From: an uncultured Dorea sp.
Lineage (GTDB): Bacteria; Bacillota_A; Clostridia; Lachnospirales; Lachnospiraceae
Assembly: GCA_948468495.1 (NCBI GenBank)
Contig: CAOKJI010000123.1
Location: 1-6,314 of the forward strand
Reading direction: 5' to 3'
DNA: 6,314 nucleotides
The notes beneath the pieces were generated by a model. It worked only from the letters and a program-made list of their open reading frames with translations. It was not told the DNA's origin and made no database searches. The position numbers and the translations under genes were made by a program. Positions 1 to 5,130 of this stretch are shown here, one piece after another (the first letter of the stretch is position 1; each line of letters starts with the position of its first letter).

Positions 1-753
1 TCAGAAGAGGGAGAACTTTCTATTCTACAGAGTGAGATAGCAAAGATGACACTTCGTATCAGAGAACAGAATTTGCGGTTGAAGAAGGAAAAAGAGCATC
101 TCGCAGATTCTTTGGCGGATATCGCACATCAGCTTAGAACGCCTCTTACGTCGGTGAATCTGATTCTGTCATTGCTAGAGGGAAGCCAGGATATAAAAGA
201 GCGAAGGAGATTGCAGCATGAGGCGGAAGAATTACTTGTGAGGATGGAGTGGCTGATAACCGCTCTTCTGAAGCTGTCCCGTCTGGACGCGGGAATTGTG
301 TCTTTTAAGAGAGAGCAAATTGATGTTGGCACTTTGATTTATGGCTCGCTTCGTCCTTTGCAGATTTCTCTGGAACTACATGATATTACAGTAAAAACCG
401 ATATACCAGAAAGAACGGAAATTCTTGGTGACGCAGACTGGTTGTCGGAAGCGGTTCAGAATATCGTAAAAAATTGTATGGAAAGCGCAGGAGACCATGG
501 GCAGATTGAAATTGCTTGTGAGGATACGCTGCTTTATACTGAAATTACGATTCATGATACTGGGAGAGGGTTTGAAAGAGAAGAACTGGCTAATTTGTTT
601 GAACGGTTTTACCGTGGGAAAAATTCAAAAGCGGCAGGATATGGAATTGGCCTTGCTCTTTGTAAAACGGTTATTACGAGACAGGGAGGTATCATTACTG
701 CGGAAAATCATTCCGGAGGCGGCGCATTATTTCGGATTCGTTTTCCAAAATGA
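1..753 (+). CDS. Sensor histidine kinase, C-terminal part (5' end outside window)
   Basis: This is the cytoplasmic catalytic part of a two-component sensor kinase. It autophosphorylates on histidine and passes the phosphate to a partner response regulator. The reading frame is open from base 1, so the sensor and membrane segments lie upstream; the internal ATG at 46 is not taken as the start. In window codons, a charged helical stretch leads to the H-box DIAHQLRTPLTS with the phospho-acceptor His at codon 43 (127-129). An N-box follows around codons 154-160 (NIVKN), then the G1 box DTGRGF at codons 186-191 and the G2 box GYGIGLALCK at codons 213-222. All ATP-binding motifs are intact and the protein ends normally at TGA 751-753. 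The arrangement fits kinases paired with OmpR-family regulators (VanS/PhoR-like), but the partner gene is not in view. The signal sensed cannot be read from this part. The downstream wall-synthesis gene hints at envelope stress, which is inference. Confidence 0.95.
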   Translation, partial: SEEGELSILQSEIAKMTLRIREQNLRLKKEKEHLADSLADIAHQLRTPLTSVNLILSLLEGSQDIKERRRLQHEAEELLVRMEWLITALLKLSRLDAGIVSFKREQIDVGTLIYGSLRPLQISLELHDITVKTDIPERTEILGDADWLSEAVQNIVKNCMESAGDHGQIEIACEDTLLYTEITIHDTGRGFEREELANLFERFYRGKNSKAAGYGIGLALCKTVITRQGGIITAENHSGGGALFRIRFPK

Positions 754-794
754 CAAATCTTTCACCAAAAAGTCACAGAACTGTAAGACTATTG
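751..794 (+). promoter_or_regulatory. Candidate response-regulator binding site, 11-bp tandem repeats
   Basis: Related tetramers recur exactly 11 bp apart: TGAC at 751, TCAC at 762, TCAC at 773 and the weaker TAAG at 784. A small perfect dyad, ACAGAACTGT, lies at 775-784. OmpR/PhoB-family regulators are known to bind direct repeats with an 11-bp period. The site starts at the stop codon of the kinase gene and lies just upstream of the glycosyltransferase promoter region, so it may let the two-component system control that gene. The periodicity is seen in the sequence; the binding is inferred. Confidence 0.4.
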
Positions 795-800
795 AATTAT

Positions 801-815
801 TATATTGAGTATATT
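801..815 (+). promoter_or_regulatory. Possible -10 elements for the GT51 gene
   Basis: Two TATATT hexamers (801-806 and 810-815), each 5/6 to TATAAT, lie downstream of the 11-bp repeat array. Neither has a convincing TTGACA-like -35 at 17 bp. This is common at promoters where an OmpR-type activator replaces the -35 contact, but it leaves the assignment weak. Either would give a leader of about 70 nt before the ATG at 891. Confidence 0.28.
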
Positions 816-840
816 CAAAAAGGATGTTTTACATTACAGG

Positions 841-870
841 ATTATCGGAAAATATGTAAAGGCCGATAAT
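841..870. repeat. 8-bp perfect inverted repeat in the GT51 leader
   Basis: ATTATCGG at 841-848 is the exact reverse complement of CCGATAAT at 863-870, with a 14-nt spacer; the half-site centres are 22 bp apart, about two helical turns. It ends 6 nt before the AGAGGG ribosome binding site (877-882) of the glycosyltransferase gene. It could be an operator for a dimeric repressor or an mRNA hairpin near the translation start. No T-run follows, so it is not a normal terminator. Confidence 0.45.
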
Positions 871-890
871 AGTTATAGAGGGATTGGCAT

Positions 891-1625
891 ATGAGAAGCG
901 GACATAAGATAAGAAAGGTTTTGTTGTGGCTGTTTTCAGTTTTATTCTGTATAGCGATATTAGCTGTGATGTTCTTTGGTATAAAAGGATACAGAATGTA
1001 CCGGGAAGCAACGGCAGAGAAACCAATTGAAAAAACGATGGAAGAAATTCGCAAGGGAGAACATTTTACAAAATATTCTGAGCTGCCGCAGTTCTATATT
1101 GACGCGGTGATTTCTGTGGAGGATCATCGGTTTGAGAGACATCCCGGAATTGATTTTGTCGCAGTCTGCCGGGCTGCATGGGTAGACATGCGTTCCGGTT
1201 CTTTTCGGGAAGGCGGAAGTACGATTACGCAGCAACTTGTAAAGAATCAGATTTTTACACAGGAGAAAATTCTGGAGCGTAAGGCCGCGGAGGTGTTCGC
1301 AGTCTTTGATGTGGAAGGGAAATATAACAAGAAAGAGATATTTGAGCTTTATGCAAATTCTATTTCTTTTGGCAGTGGGTATCATGGGATATATGAGGCG
1401 TCAATCGGTTATTTTGGAAAAGTACCATCGGAATTAACGGATTGTGAATCGGTGATACTGGCAGGTTTGCCAAATGCACCGTCAGCGTATTCACCGGATA
1501 CCAATATGAAACTGGTAATCCAGCGGGCGGAGCAGGTACTGGATAGCATGGTAAGGAACCATGTTATTAGTCAGGAGAAGGCAGATGAGATACGCTGGCA
1601 TCTGCCTCTATATCAGAAAAACTGA
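891..1625 (+). CDS. Monofunctional GT51 peptidoglycan glycosyltransferase (transglycosylase-domain protein)
   Basis: A 244-residue membrane-anchored enzyme predicted to polymerise lipid II into glycan strands on the outer face of the membrane. After a basic N-terminus, residues 9-31 form one transmembrane anchor. The GT51 motifs follow in order: motif 1 EDHRFERHPGID with the likely catalytic base Glu77; motif 2 GGSTITQQLVKN at 108-119; motif 3 RKAAE with the second conserved Glu134; motif 4 KKEIFELYAN at 147-156 (Ala where Leu is usual in YLN); motif 5 HGIYEASIGYFGK at 165-177; and LAGLPNAPSAYSP at 190-202. There is no penicillin-binding transpeptidase domain, so it resembles MtgA-type monofunctional enzymes rather than a full class A PBP. 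The start at 891 is supported by AGAGGG at 877-882, 8 nt upstream. The 137-bp gap after the histidine kinase gene holds possible regulatory sites, so it may have its own promoter. Its last 59 bp overlap the convergent Uma2 gene. Confidence 0.93.
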   Translation: MRSGHKIRKVLLWLFSVLFCIAILAVMFFGIKGYRMYREATAEKPIEKTMEEIRKGEHFTKYSELPQFYIDAVISVEDHRFERHPGIDFVAVCRAAWVDMRSGSFREGGSTITQQLVKNQIFTQEKILERKAAEVFAVFDVEGKYNKKEIFELYANSISFGSGYHGIYEASIGYFGKVPSELTDCESVILAGLPNAPSAYSPDTNMKLVIQRAEQVLDSMVRNHVISQEKADEIRWHLPLYQKN

Positions 1626-2226
1626 CGTATAATTCATCGTTAAAGATATGTACCGGTACAGGAGTTTCAAAGGGATAAATAGCTGGTATACTATTTTCTT
1701 CAAAGAAATAGCATAGAGTCTGCCGGTGAGCGATATCTGCAATCCAGTATTCCCGAACGCCTGCGTTTTTGTATTTATGCAGTTTTATCTTCATATCCAG
1801 TATGCGGCTGGAGGGAGATGTGATTTCTATACATAAGTCTGGGGCGCCATATATTCTTTGGCTGGTAAGCTTGTCTCTGGAGCAGAGTACAAAGATATCA
1901 GGTTGTACCATGGTCCTGTCGTCGCAGTCTAACTGTACATCGAGAGGGGCAATCATAACCTTACAGGATCCCTTTTGACGGCGGATGTAGGAACGGAGTG
2001 CGGAAGCTGTTTCAAAGAGAAAGCCCTGATGTTCAGGAGTAGGCGCGCTCATATAAAATAGTCTGCCGTCAATCAATTCGGCATGTACATTGTCAGGAAG
2101 AGCAAAATAATCCTGAATGGAATAGTTTTTGACAGACTTGGCATGGTAAGAAGAGCCGGGTTCTTTAATAATATTGACGGCGGAATTTGAAGTGTTTAGA
2201 GTCTCTTTATTATCTGACCTATCCAT
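1567..2226 (-). CDS. Uma2 family (DUF820) PD-(D/E)XK-like protein
   Basis: A 219-residue predicted soluble protein of the Uma2 family, which has a restriction-endonuclease-like fold; the biological role of most members is unknown. Visible family features are HAELIDGRLFYM (48-59), APTPEHQ (61-67), VQPDIFVL with the probable metal-binding Asp110, GAPDLCIEITSPSSR with Glu134 (127-141), a Lys-rich stretch KIKLHKYKNAGV (146-157), and REYWIAD (158-164). These match the Asp...Glu...Lys layout of the fold. I chose the ATG at 2224-2226 because AAAGGAGG (2237-2244) lies 10 nt upstream on the same strand. A longer reading from 2274 would add 16 residues and place that ribosome binding site inside the gene. 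The 3' end runs 59 bp into the convergent glycosyltransferase gene. Uma2 genes often occur as scattered, mobile-looking single genes, so recent arrival is possible but not shown. Confidence 0.88.
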   Translation of the reverse strand: MDRSDNKETLNTSNSAVNIIKEPGSSYHAKSVKNYSIQDYFALPDNVHAELIDGRLFYMSAPTPEHQGFLFETASALRSYIRRQKGSCKVMIAPLDVQLDCDDRTMVQPDIFVLCSRDKLTSQRIYGAPDLCIEITSPSSRILDMKIKLHKYKNAGVREYWIADIAHRQTLCYFFEENSIPAIYPFETPVPVHIFNDELYVSFSDIEADASVSHLPSPD

Positions 2227-2286
2227 GAATATTAAACCTCCTTTGGAATGATATATGAAAATACAATATAGCAATTTTATATAGTA

Positions 2287-2315
2287 AGGTTAACAGAAAA
2301 GATATAAAATGTCAA
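2287..2315 (-). promoter_or_regulatory. Possible promoter of the Uma2 gene
   Basis: A consensus -35 TTGACA reads on the minus strand at 2315-2310. At 17 bp spacing the -10 is TAACCT (2292-2287), only 3/6 to consensus. AT-rich alternatives (TACTAT, TATAAA) lie further on but at poor spacing. The -35 is convincing in sequence only; the pair is weak. Confidence 0.27.
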
Positions 2316-2341
2316 GAATATACTGCTATAGGTTTGAAAAT

Positions 2342-2371
2342 CCGTAACAGTGAGGCCGCTCACTGGGACGG
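2342..2371. repeat. GC-rich hairpin between Uma2 and aminopeptidase genes
   Basis: CAGTGAG (2348-2354) pairs perfectly with CTCACTG (2359-2365) around a GCCG loop. After a 2x2 internal mismatch the stem continues with CCGT (2342-2345) and ACGG (2368-2371), giving 11 pairs. No T-run follows in either direction, so it is not a standard intrinsic terminator. It lies about 50 bp upstream of the predicted -35 of the aminopeptidase gene and outside both flanking transcripts as predicted. Operator, small RNA or remnant are all possible. Confidence 0.5.
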
Positions 2372-2386
2372 CATCTTGCAGAAAGC

Positions 2387-2417
2387 AATTTTCAGACACG
2401 CTCTAAAATTTTCAGAC
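2387..2417 (+). repeat. Direct repeats AATTTTCAGAC, 20-bp spacing
   Basis: The 11-mer AATTTTCAGAC occurs at 2387-2397 and again at 2407-2417, start to start 20 bp, about two helical turns. Its core TTTCAG recurs in the promoter spacer (2432-2437), next to the start codon (2481-2486), and inverted as CTGAAA at 2448-2453. Placement just upstream of the -35 suggests regulator half-sites for the aminopeptidase gene. This is an inference from spacing. Confidence 0.4.
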
Positions 2418-2420
2418 TTA

Positions 2421-2454
2421 TTGTAAGAATATTTCAGGTATGTTATACTGAAAT
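2421..2454 (+). promoter_or_regulatory. Promoter of the M18 aminopeptidase gene with overlapping dyad
   Basis: TTGTAA (-35, 2421-2426, 4/6) and TATACT (-10, 2444-2449, 5/6) are 17 bp apart, and TG at 2441-2442 makes an extended -10. Transcription would start near 2456, giving a leader of about 30 nt. A dyad overlaps it: ATTTCAG (2431-2437), a one-base bulge, TAT, then ATACTGAAAT (2445-2454). A protein bound there would cover the -10 and spacer, so repression is the simplest guess. Confidence 0.65.
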
Positions 2455-2486
2455 TTATGAAATCATAATTTGGGAGGTAATTTCAG

Positions 2487-3884
2487 ATGGAAAAAAATAA
2501 TGTATGGTCTTCTTACAATTCAGAGCAGCTTGCGGAATTAGAGCGTATTAACGCACTGTACAAATCCTGCCTGGACAAAGGAAAGACTGAGCGGGAGTGT
2601 GTAAAGACGGCGGCACGTATGGCGGAGGAGAAGGGGTATCAGAATATCCGGGGATTGATTGAGAATCAGACTCCGGTGAAAACCGGAGATAAGGTCTATG
2701 CAGTGTGCATGGACAAGAGTATCGTTCTTTTTCAGATTGGCGCCAGGCCGCTGGAAGAGGGAATGAATATTTTAGGAGCGCATATTGACTCTCCGCGTAT
2801 TGATGTGAAACAGAACCCATTATATGAAAGCGATGAATTTGCGTATCTGGATACACATTATTATGGCGGAATTAAGAAATATCAGTGGGTGGCGCTTCCG
2901 CTGGCAATTCATGGCGTGGTTGCAAAGACTGACGGGGAAGTGGTGACAGTTTGTATTGGGGAAAAGGACGACGACCCGGTATTTGCAGTGACGGATCTGC
3001 TGATTCATCTGGCGTCTAAGCAGATGGAGAAGAAGGCAAATGAAGTGATTGAGGGTGAGAAGTTAGATCTCTTGATAGGCAGCCGTCCTCTTGATAAGCT
3101 TGAGGGTGTTGACAAGGAAGAGAAGGAAGCTGTGAAGCAGAACGTGCTTAGGCTTCTGAAGGAATATTACAGTATAGGTGAGGAAGACTTTGTATCTGCG
3201 GAGATTGAGATTGTTCCGGCAGGAAGAGCGAGAGACTGTGGTCTGGACCGCAGCATGGTAATGGGATATGGGCAGGACGACAGAGTCTGTGCATTTACTT
3301 CATTGTTTGCAGTTCTTGATACGGAGCCTGTAGAGAGAACCGCCTGCTGTATTCTGGTAGATAAAGAAGAAATCGGCAGCGTAGGCGCAACCGGAATGCA
3401 TTCCAGATTTTTTGAAAATACAGTGGCGGAGCTGATGAATCTTATGGGTGAATATTCTGAGCTTAAGGTAAGGAGAGCGCTGCAGTATTCTAAGATGCTT
3501 TCTTCTGATGTAAGCGCGGCGTATGATCCTATGTTTGCGGAAGTATTTGAGAAGAGAAGTTCCGCATTTTTCTCAAAGGGACTGGTATTCAATAAGTTTA
3601 CCGGAAGCAGGGGCAAGAGCGGTTCTAATGATGCCAATGCAGAGTATTTAGCGGAAATCCGCAGAGCTATGGAACAGGATAAGGTGGCTTATCAGTTTGC
3701 GGAACTTGGGAAAGTTGATATAGGCGGCGGCGGAACCATTGCCTATATCATGGCAAATTACGGCATGGAAGTCATTGACAGTGGAGTGGCTGTATTATGC
3801 ATGCATGCGCCATGGGAGATTACCAGCAAGGCTGATGTGTATGAAGCCTATAAGGGATATAAAGCATTTATCAAAAATATGTAA
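2487..3884 (+). CDS. M18 family zinc aminopeptidase (aminopeptidase 1)
   Basis: A 465-residue cytoplasmic metallopeptidase of family M18, expected to remove N-terminal residues from peptides using two metal ions. Length is normal for bacterial members. Candidate metal and catalytic residues are visible in order: His99 and Asp101 in GAHIDSPRID; Asp265 in GQDDRVCAF (bridging Asp); Glu294 and Glu295 in VDKEEIGSVGATG; Asp341 in SSDVSAAYDP; and His440 in CMHAPWE. The SSDVSAAYDP form differs from the DMAHAVHPN of eukaryotic and proteobacterial members and fits the clostridial/Thermotoga branch. GSNDANAEY (379-387) and DIGGGGTIA (411-419) are also conserved-looking. GGGAGG at 2472-2477, 9 nt before the ATG, sets the start. 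There is no signal peptide. It appears monocistronic, with its own extended -10 promoter upstream and a terminator 8 bp after the stop; substrate preference cannot be read from sequence. Confidence 0.96.
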   Translation: MEKNNVWSSYNSEQLAELERINALYKSCLDKGKTERECVKTAARMAEEKGYQNIRGLIENQTPVKTGDKVYAVCMDKSIVLFQIGARPLEEGMNILGAHIDSPRIDVKQNPLYESDEFAYLDTHYYGGIKKYQWVALPLAIHGVVAKTDGEVVTVCIGEKDDDPVFAVTDLLIHLASKQMEKKANEVIEGEKLDLLIGSRPLDKLEGVDKEEKEAVKQNVLRLLKEYYSIGEEDFVSAEIEIVPAGRARDCGLDRSMVMGYGQDDRVCAFTSLFAVLDTEPVERTACCILVDKEEIGSVGATGMHSRFFENTVAELMNLMGEYSELKVRRALQYSKMLSSDVSAAYDPMFAEVFEKRSSAFFSKGLVFNKFTGSRGKSGSNDANAEYLAEIRRAMEQDKVAYQFAELGKVDIGGGGTIAYIMANYGMEVIDSGVAVLCMHAPWEITSKADVYEAYKGYKAFIKNM

Positions 3885-3892
3885 AATCAGAG

Positions 3893-3927
3893 GGGCTGAA
3901 TCGCTGGGTGTGATTCAGCCCTTTATT
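3893..3927 (+). terminator. Intrinsic terminator of the aminopeptidase gene
   Basis: GGGCTGAATC (3893-3902) and GATTCAGCCC (3912-3921) form a perfect 10-bp stem around a 9-nt loop, followed by TTTATT. It starts 8 bp after the aminopeptidase stop codon. The T-run is short but the stem is strong. Confidence 0.85.
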
Positions 3928-3930
3928 ACA

Positions 3931-4147
3931 GTTCACACGCCGCCTGCTCTGGTCTGCAAACTGTGACATATGAAGCAAGGCGAGACAACATTCCAGTGAA
4001 CTTCCTGCCAACGTAGTCTAAGAAACTCAGGAATGCCTTCGTTCCTAAGACTACGTAAGCAGCAATTTCACTTCCATTAAAAGCGTCTCTGAAATGCCTT
4101 GCTTCATAATGTTACAGTTTGCAGACCAGAGCAGGCGGCGTGTGAAC
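3931..4147. mobile_element. 217-bp long palindrome with 34-bp terminal inverted repeats, MITE-like
   Basis: The outer arms 3931-3964 and 4114-4147 are perfect 34-bp inverse complements, starting GTTCACAC and ending GTGTGAAC. Pairing continues inward: 3966-3969 with 4109-4112, 3970-3981 with 4096-4107 (one-base bulge at 4108), 3982-3986 with 4085-4089, then 21 of 25 positions between 3995-4019 and 4048-4072 (including ACGTAGTCT/AGACTACGT), and a cap stem AGGAA/TTCCT at 4029-4033/4042-4046. About 81 base pairs form in all. TACA borders it on both sides (3927-3930 and 4148-4151), like a 4-bp target duplication. I see no plausible coding gene inside. It fills most of the 403-bp gap 3885-4287, directly behind the aminopeptidase terminator. 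The structure is read directly; a mobile, transposase-dependent origin is inferred, and I do not recognise the family. Confidence 0.75.
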
Positions 4148-4193
4148 TACAACGGCCCCTTAATTATCTGCAATGATATCCTGTTTATAATTC

Positions 4194-4222
4194 TTTTATT
4201 CCCGCTATATTGGTGCTATAAT
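4194..4222 (+). promoter_or_regulatory. Extended -10 promoter of the permease/FHA-ABC operon
   Basis: A perfect extended -10, TGCTATAAT (TG at 4214-4215, TATAAT at 4217-4222), lies 65 bp before the GTG start. The -35 position at 17 bp spacing is TTTTAT (4194-4199), a poor match, which the TG extension can offset. Transcription should start near 4229. The rest of the stretch 4152-4287 is AT-rich with no other clear signal. Confidence 0.7.
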
Positions 4223-4287
4223 GATAAAGAGTCGAAATTTGTAAAAAAATGGAATTTTTAAGAATGAGAGGAGGTTACGAATAAACA

Positions 4288-5109
4288 GTGTTTTCTATCA
4301 AACAAACAACTGTATATTTCAAGAAGATATCAAGAATTGCAATCAGAGAGAAAGCATGGAAGTTTGTAATCTTTGCGGTAATTATTGCAGCGCTGGTGGC
4401 GTCTATCGTAGGAGAGGATATGTTTACGACTTATGAGAGTACGAAGTCGGGGTTTTTTACGATTGCATCTGCCTGTATCTGGATTGGTATTTTTAATTCC
4501 ATTCAGTCTGTTTGTAAAGAGCATGATATCATCCGCTCAGAATACAGACAGGGTATGAAGCTTACCTCTTACGTATTAGCGAATGTAAGCTGGCAGTTTC
4601 TTTTGTGTTTACTTCAGAGCTGTGTAGTCTTTGGCGTATGCATGATATTTATTGATTTTAATACAGAAGGAATTATTACAAGCGCGTATGTGGAGTATTT
4701 TGTTACCATATTTTTATTGACGTTTGGTTCGGCGGTTATGGGGATTATGTTGTCTTCTATAGCGGGGAATCCGACTGCCGCAATGACGCTTATGCCGTTT
4801 GTGCTGATTCTGCAGTTGATTATGAGCGGCGTACTGTTTGAGTTGAGCGGATTGAGTGAGAAGGTTGCGTATATTACATTCAGTAAATGGGGAATGTCCG
4901 CATTTGGCAGTATAGCGGACCTCAATAATGCCAGGTATCCCATGAAAATCAGCGCGGTATATCCAATGGTGGAGCGTCTGGAGGAAGAAGCATGCTATGA
5001 CTGTGTGGCTGGGAATCTGTATACAGCATGGGGATGGTGTATAGGACTGCTCTTATGCTGTATTGTACTCAGTGTGCTGAGCTTAAAGATAAAGAACAGG
5101 GATTCTTGA
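4288..5109 (+). CDS. ABCG/ABC-2-type transporter permease
   Basis: A 273-residue integral membrane protein, probably the channel half of an ABC exporter. Predicted membrane segments are roughly 25-43, 55-75, 96-122, 134-158, 164-184 and 246-266, six in all, with a polar loop of about 60 residues before the last. The stretch around residues 70-100, with NSIQSVCKEHDIIRSEYRQG before YVLANV, matches the ABCG pattern of an Asn, a Lys/Arg-rich E..I...E motif and an aromatic-rich third segment; the same motif occurs in the membrane half of Rv1747-like proteins. The start is GTG at 4288: an in-frame TAA at 4282-4284 rules out anything further upstream. The AGGAGG ribosome binding site (4269-4274) is strong but 13 nt away, longer than usual. 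The next gene, 21 bp downstream, encodes a matching ATPase with FHA domains. The exported substrate is unknown. Confidence 0.85.
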   Translation: MFSIKQTTVYFKKISRIAIREKAWKFVIFAVIIAALVASIVGEDMFTTYESTKSGFFTIASACIWIGIFNSIQSVCKEHDIIRSEYRQGMKLTSYVLANVSWQFLLCLLQSCVVFGVCMIFIDFNTEGIITSAYVEYFVTIFLLTFGSAVMGIMLSSIAGNPTAAMTLMPFVLILQLIMSGVLFELSGLSEKVAYITFSKWGMSAFGSIADLNNARYPMKISAVYPMVERLEEEACYDCVAGNLYTAWGWCIGLLLCCIVLSVLSLKIKNRDS

Positions 5110-5130
5110 TGGGAGTGGAGCTGAAGGTAG

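Noticed and set aside
497..808. 103-codon plus-strand frame overlapping the end of the histidine kinase gene
   Set aside because: It is an alternative frame of the kinase catalytic domain, which has intact G1 and G2 boxes in the real frame; no own ribosome binding site is evident.
960..1385. 141-codon minus-strand frame across the GT51 gene
   Set aside because: The opposite strand carries all GT51 catalytic motifs; the antisense reading has no domain-like features.
1649..1660. Perfect 12-bp palindrome TGTACCGGTACA
   Set aside because: It lies inside the Uma2 coding sequence (Pro-Val-rich stretch) with no other copy seen; a 12-bp palindrome alone is weak evidence of a site.
2227..2274. Upstream ATG at 2274 as start of the Uma2 gene
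   Set aside because: The strong AAAGGAGG at 2237-2244 would fall inside the coding region and is correctly placed for the ATG at 2226.
3167..3637. 156-codon open frame on the minus strand inside the aminopeptidase gene
   Set aside because: It lies wholly within a well-supported M18 gene, shows no recognisable motif, and has no convincing ribosome binding site; it is a codon-bias shadow.
3891..4160. AGGGGC at 3891-3896 and GCCCCT at 4155-4160 as possible outer ends of a larger inverted-repeat element
   Set aside because: Only 6 bp match, the sequence between them and the 34-bp arms is not complementary, and the left copy is part of the terminator stem; the TACA-bounded 217-bp unit explains the data better.
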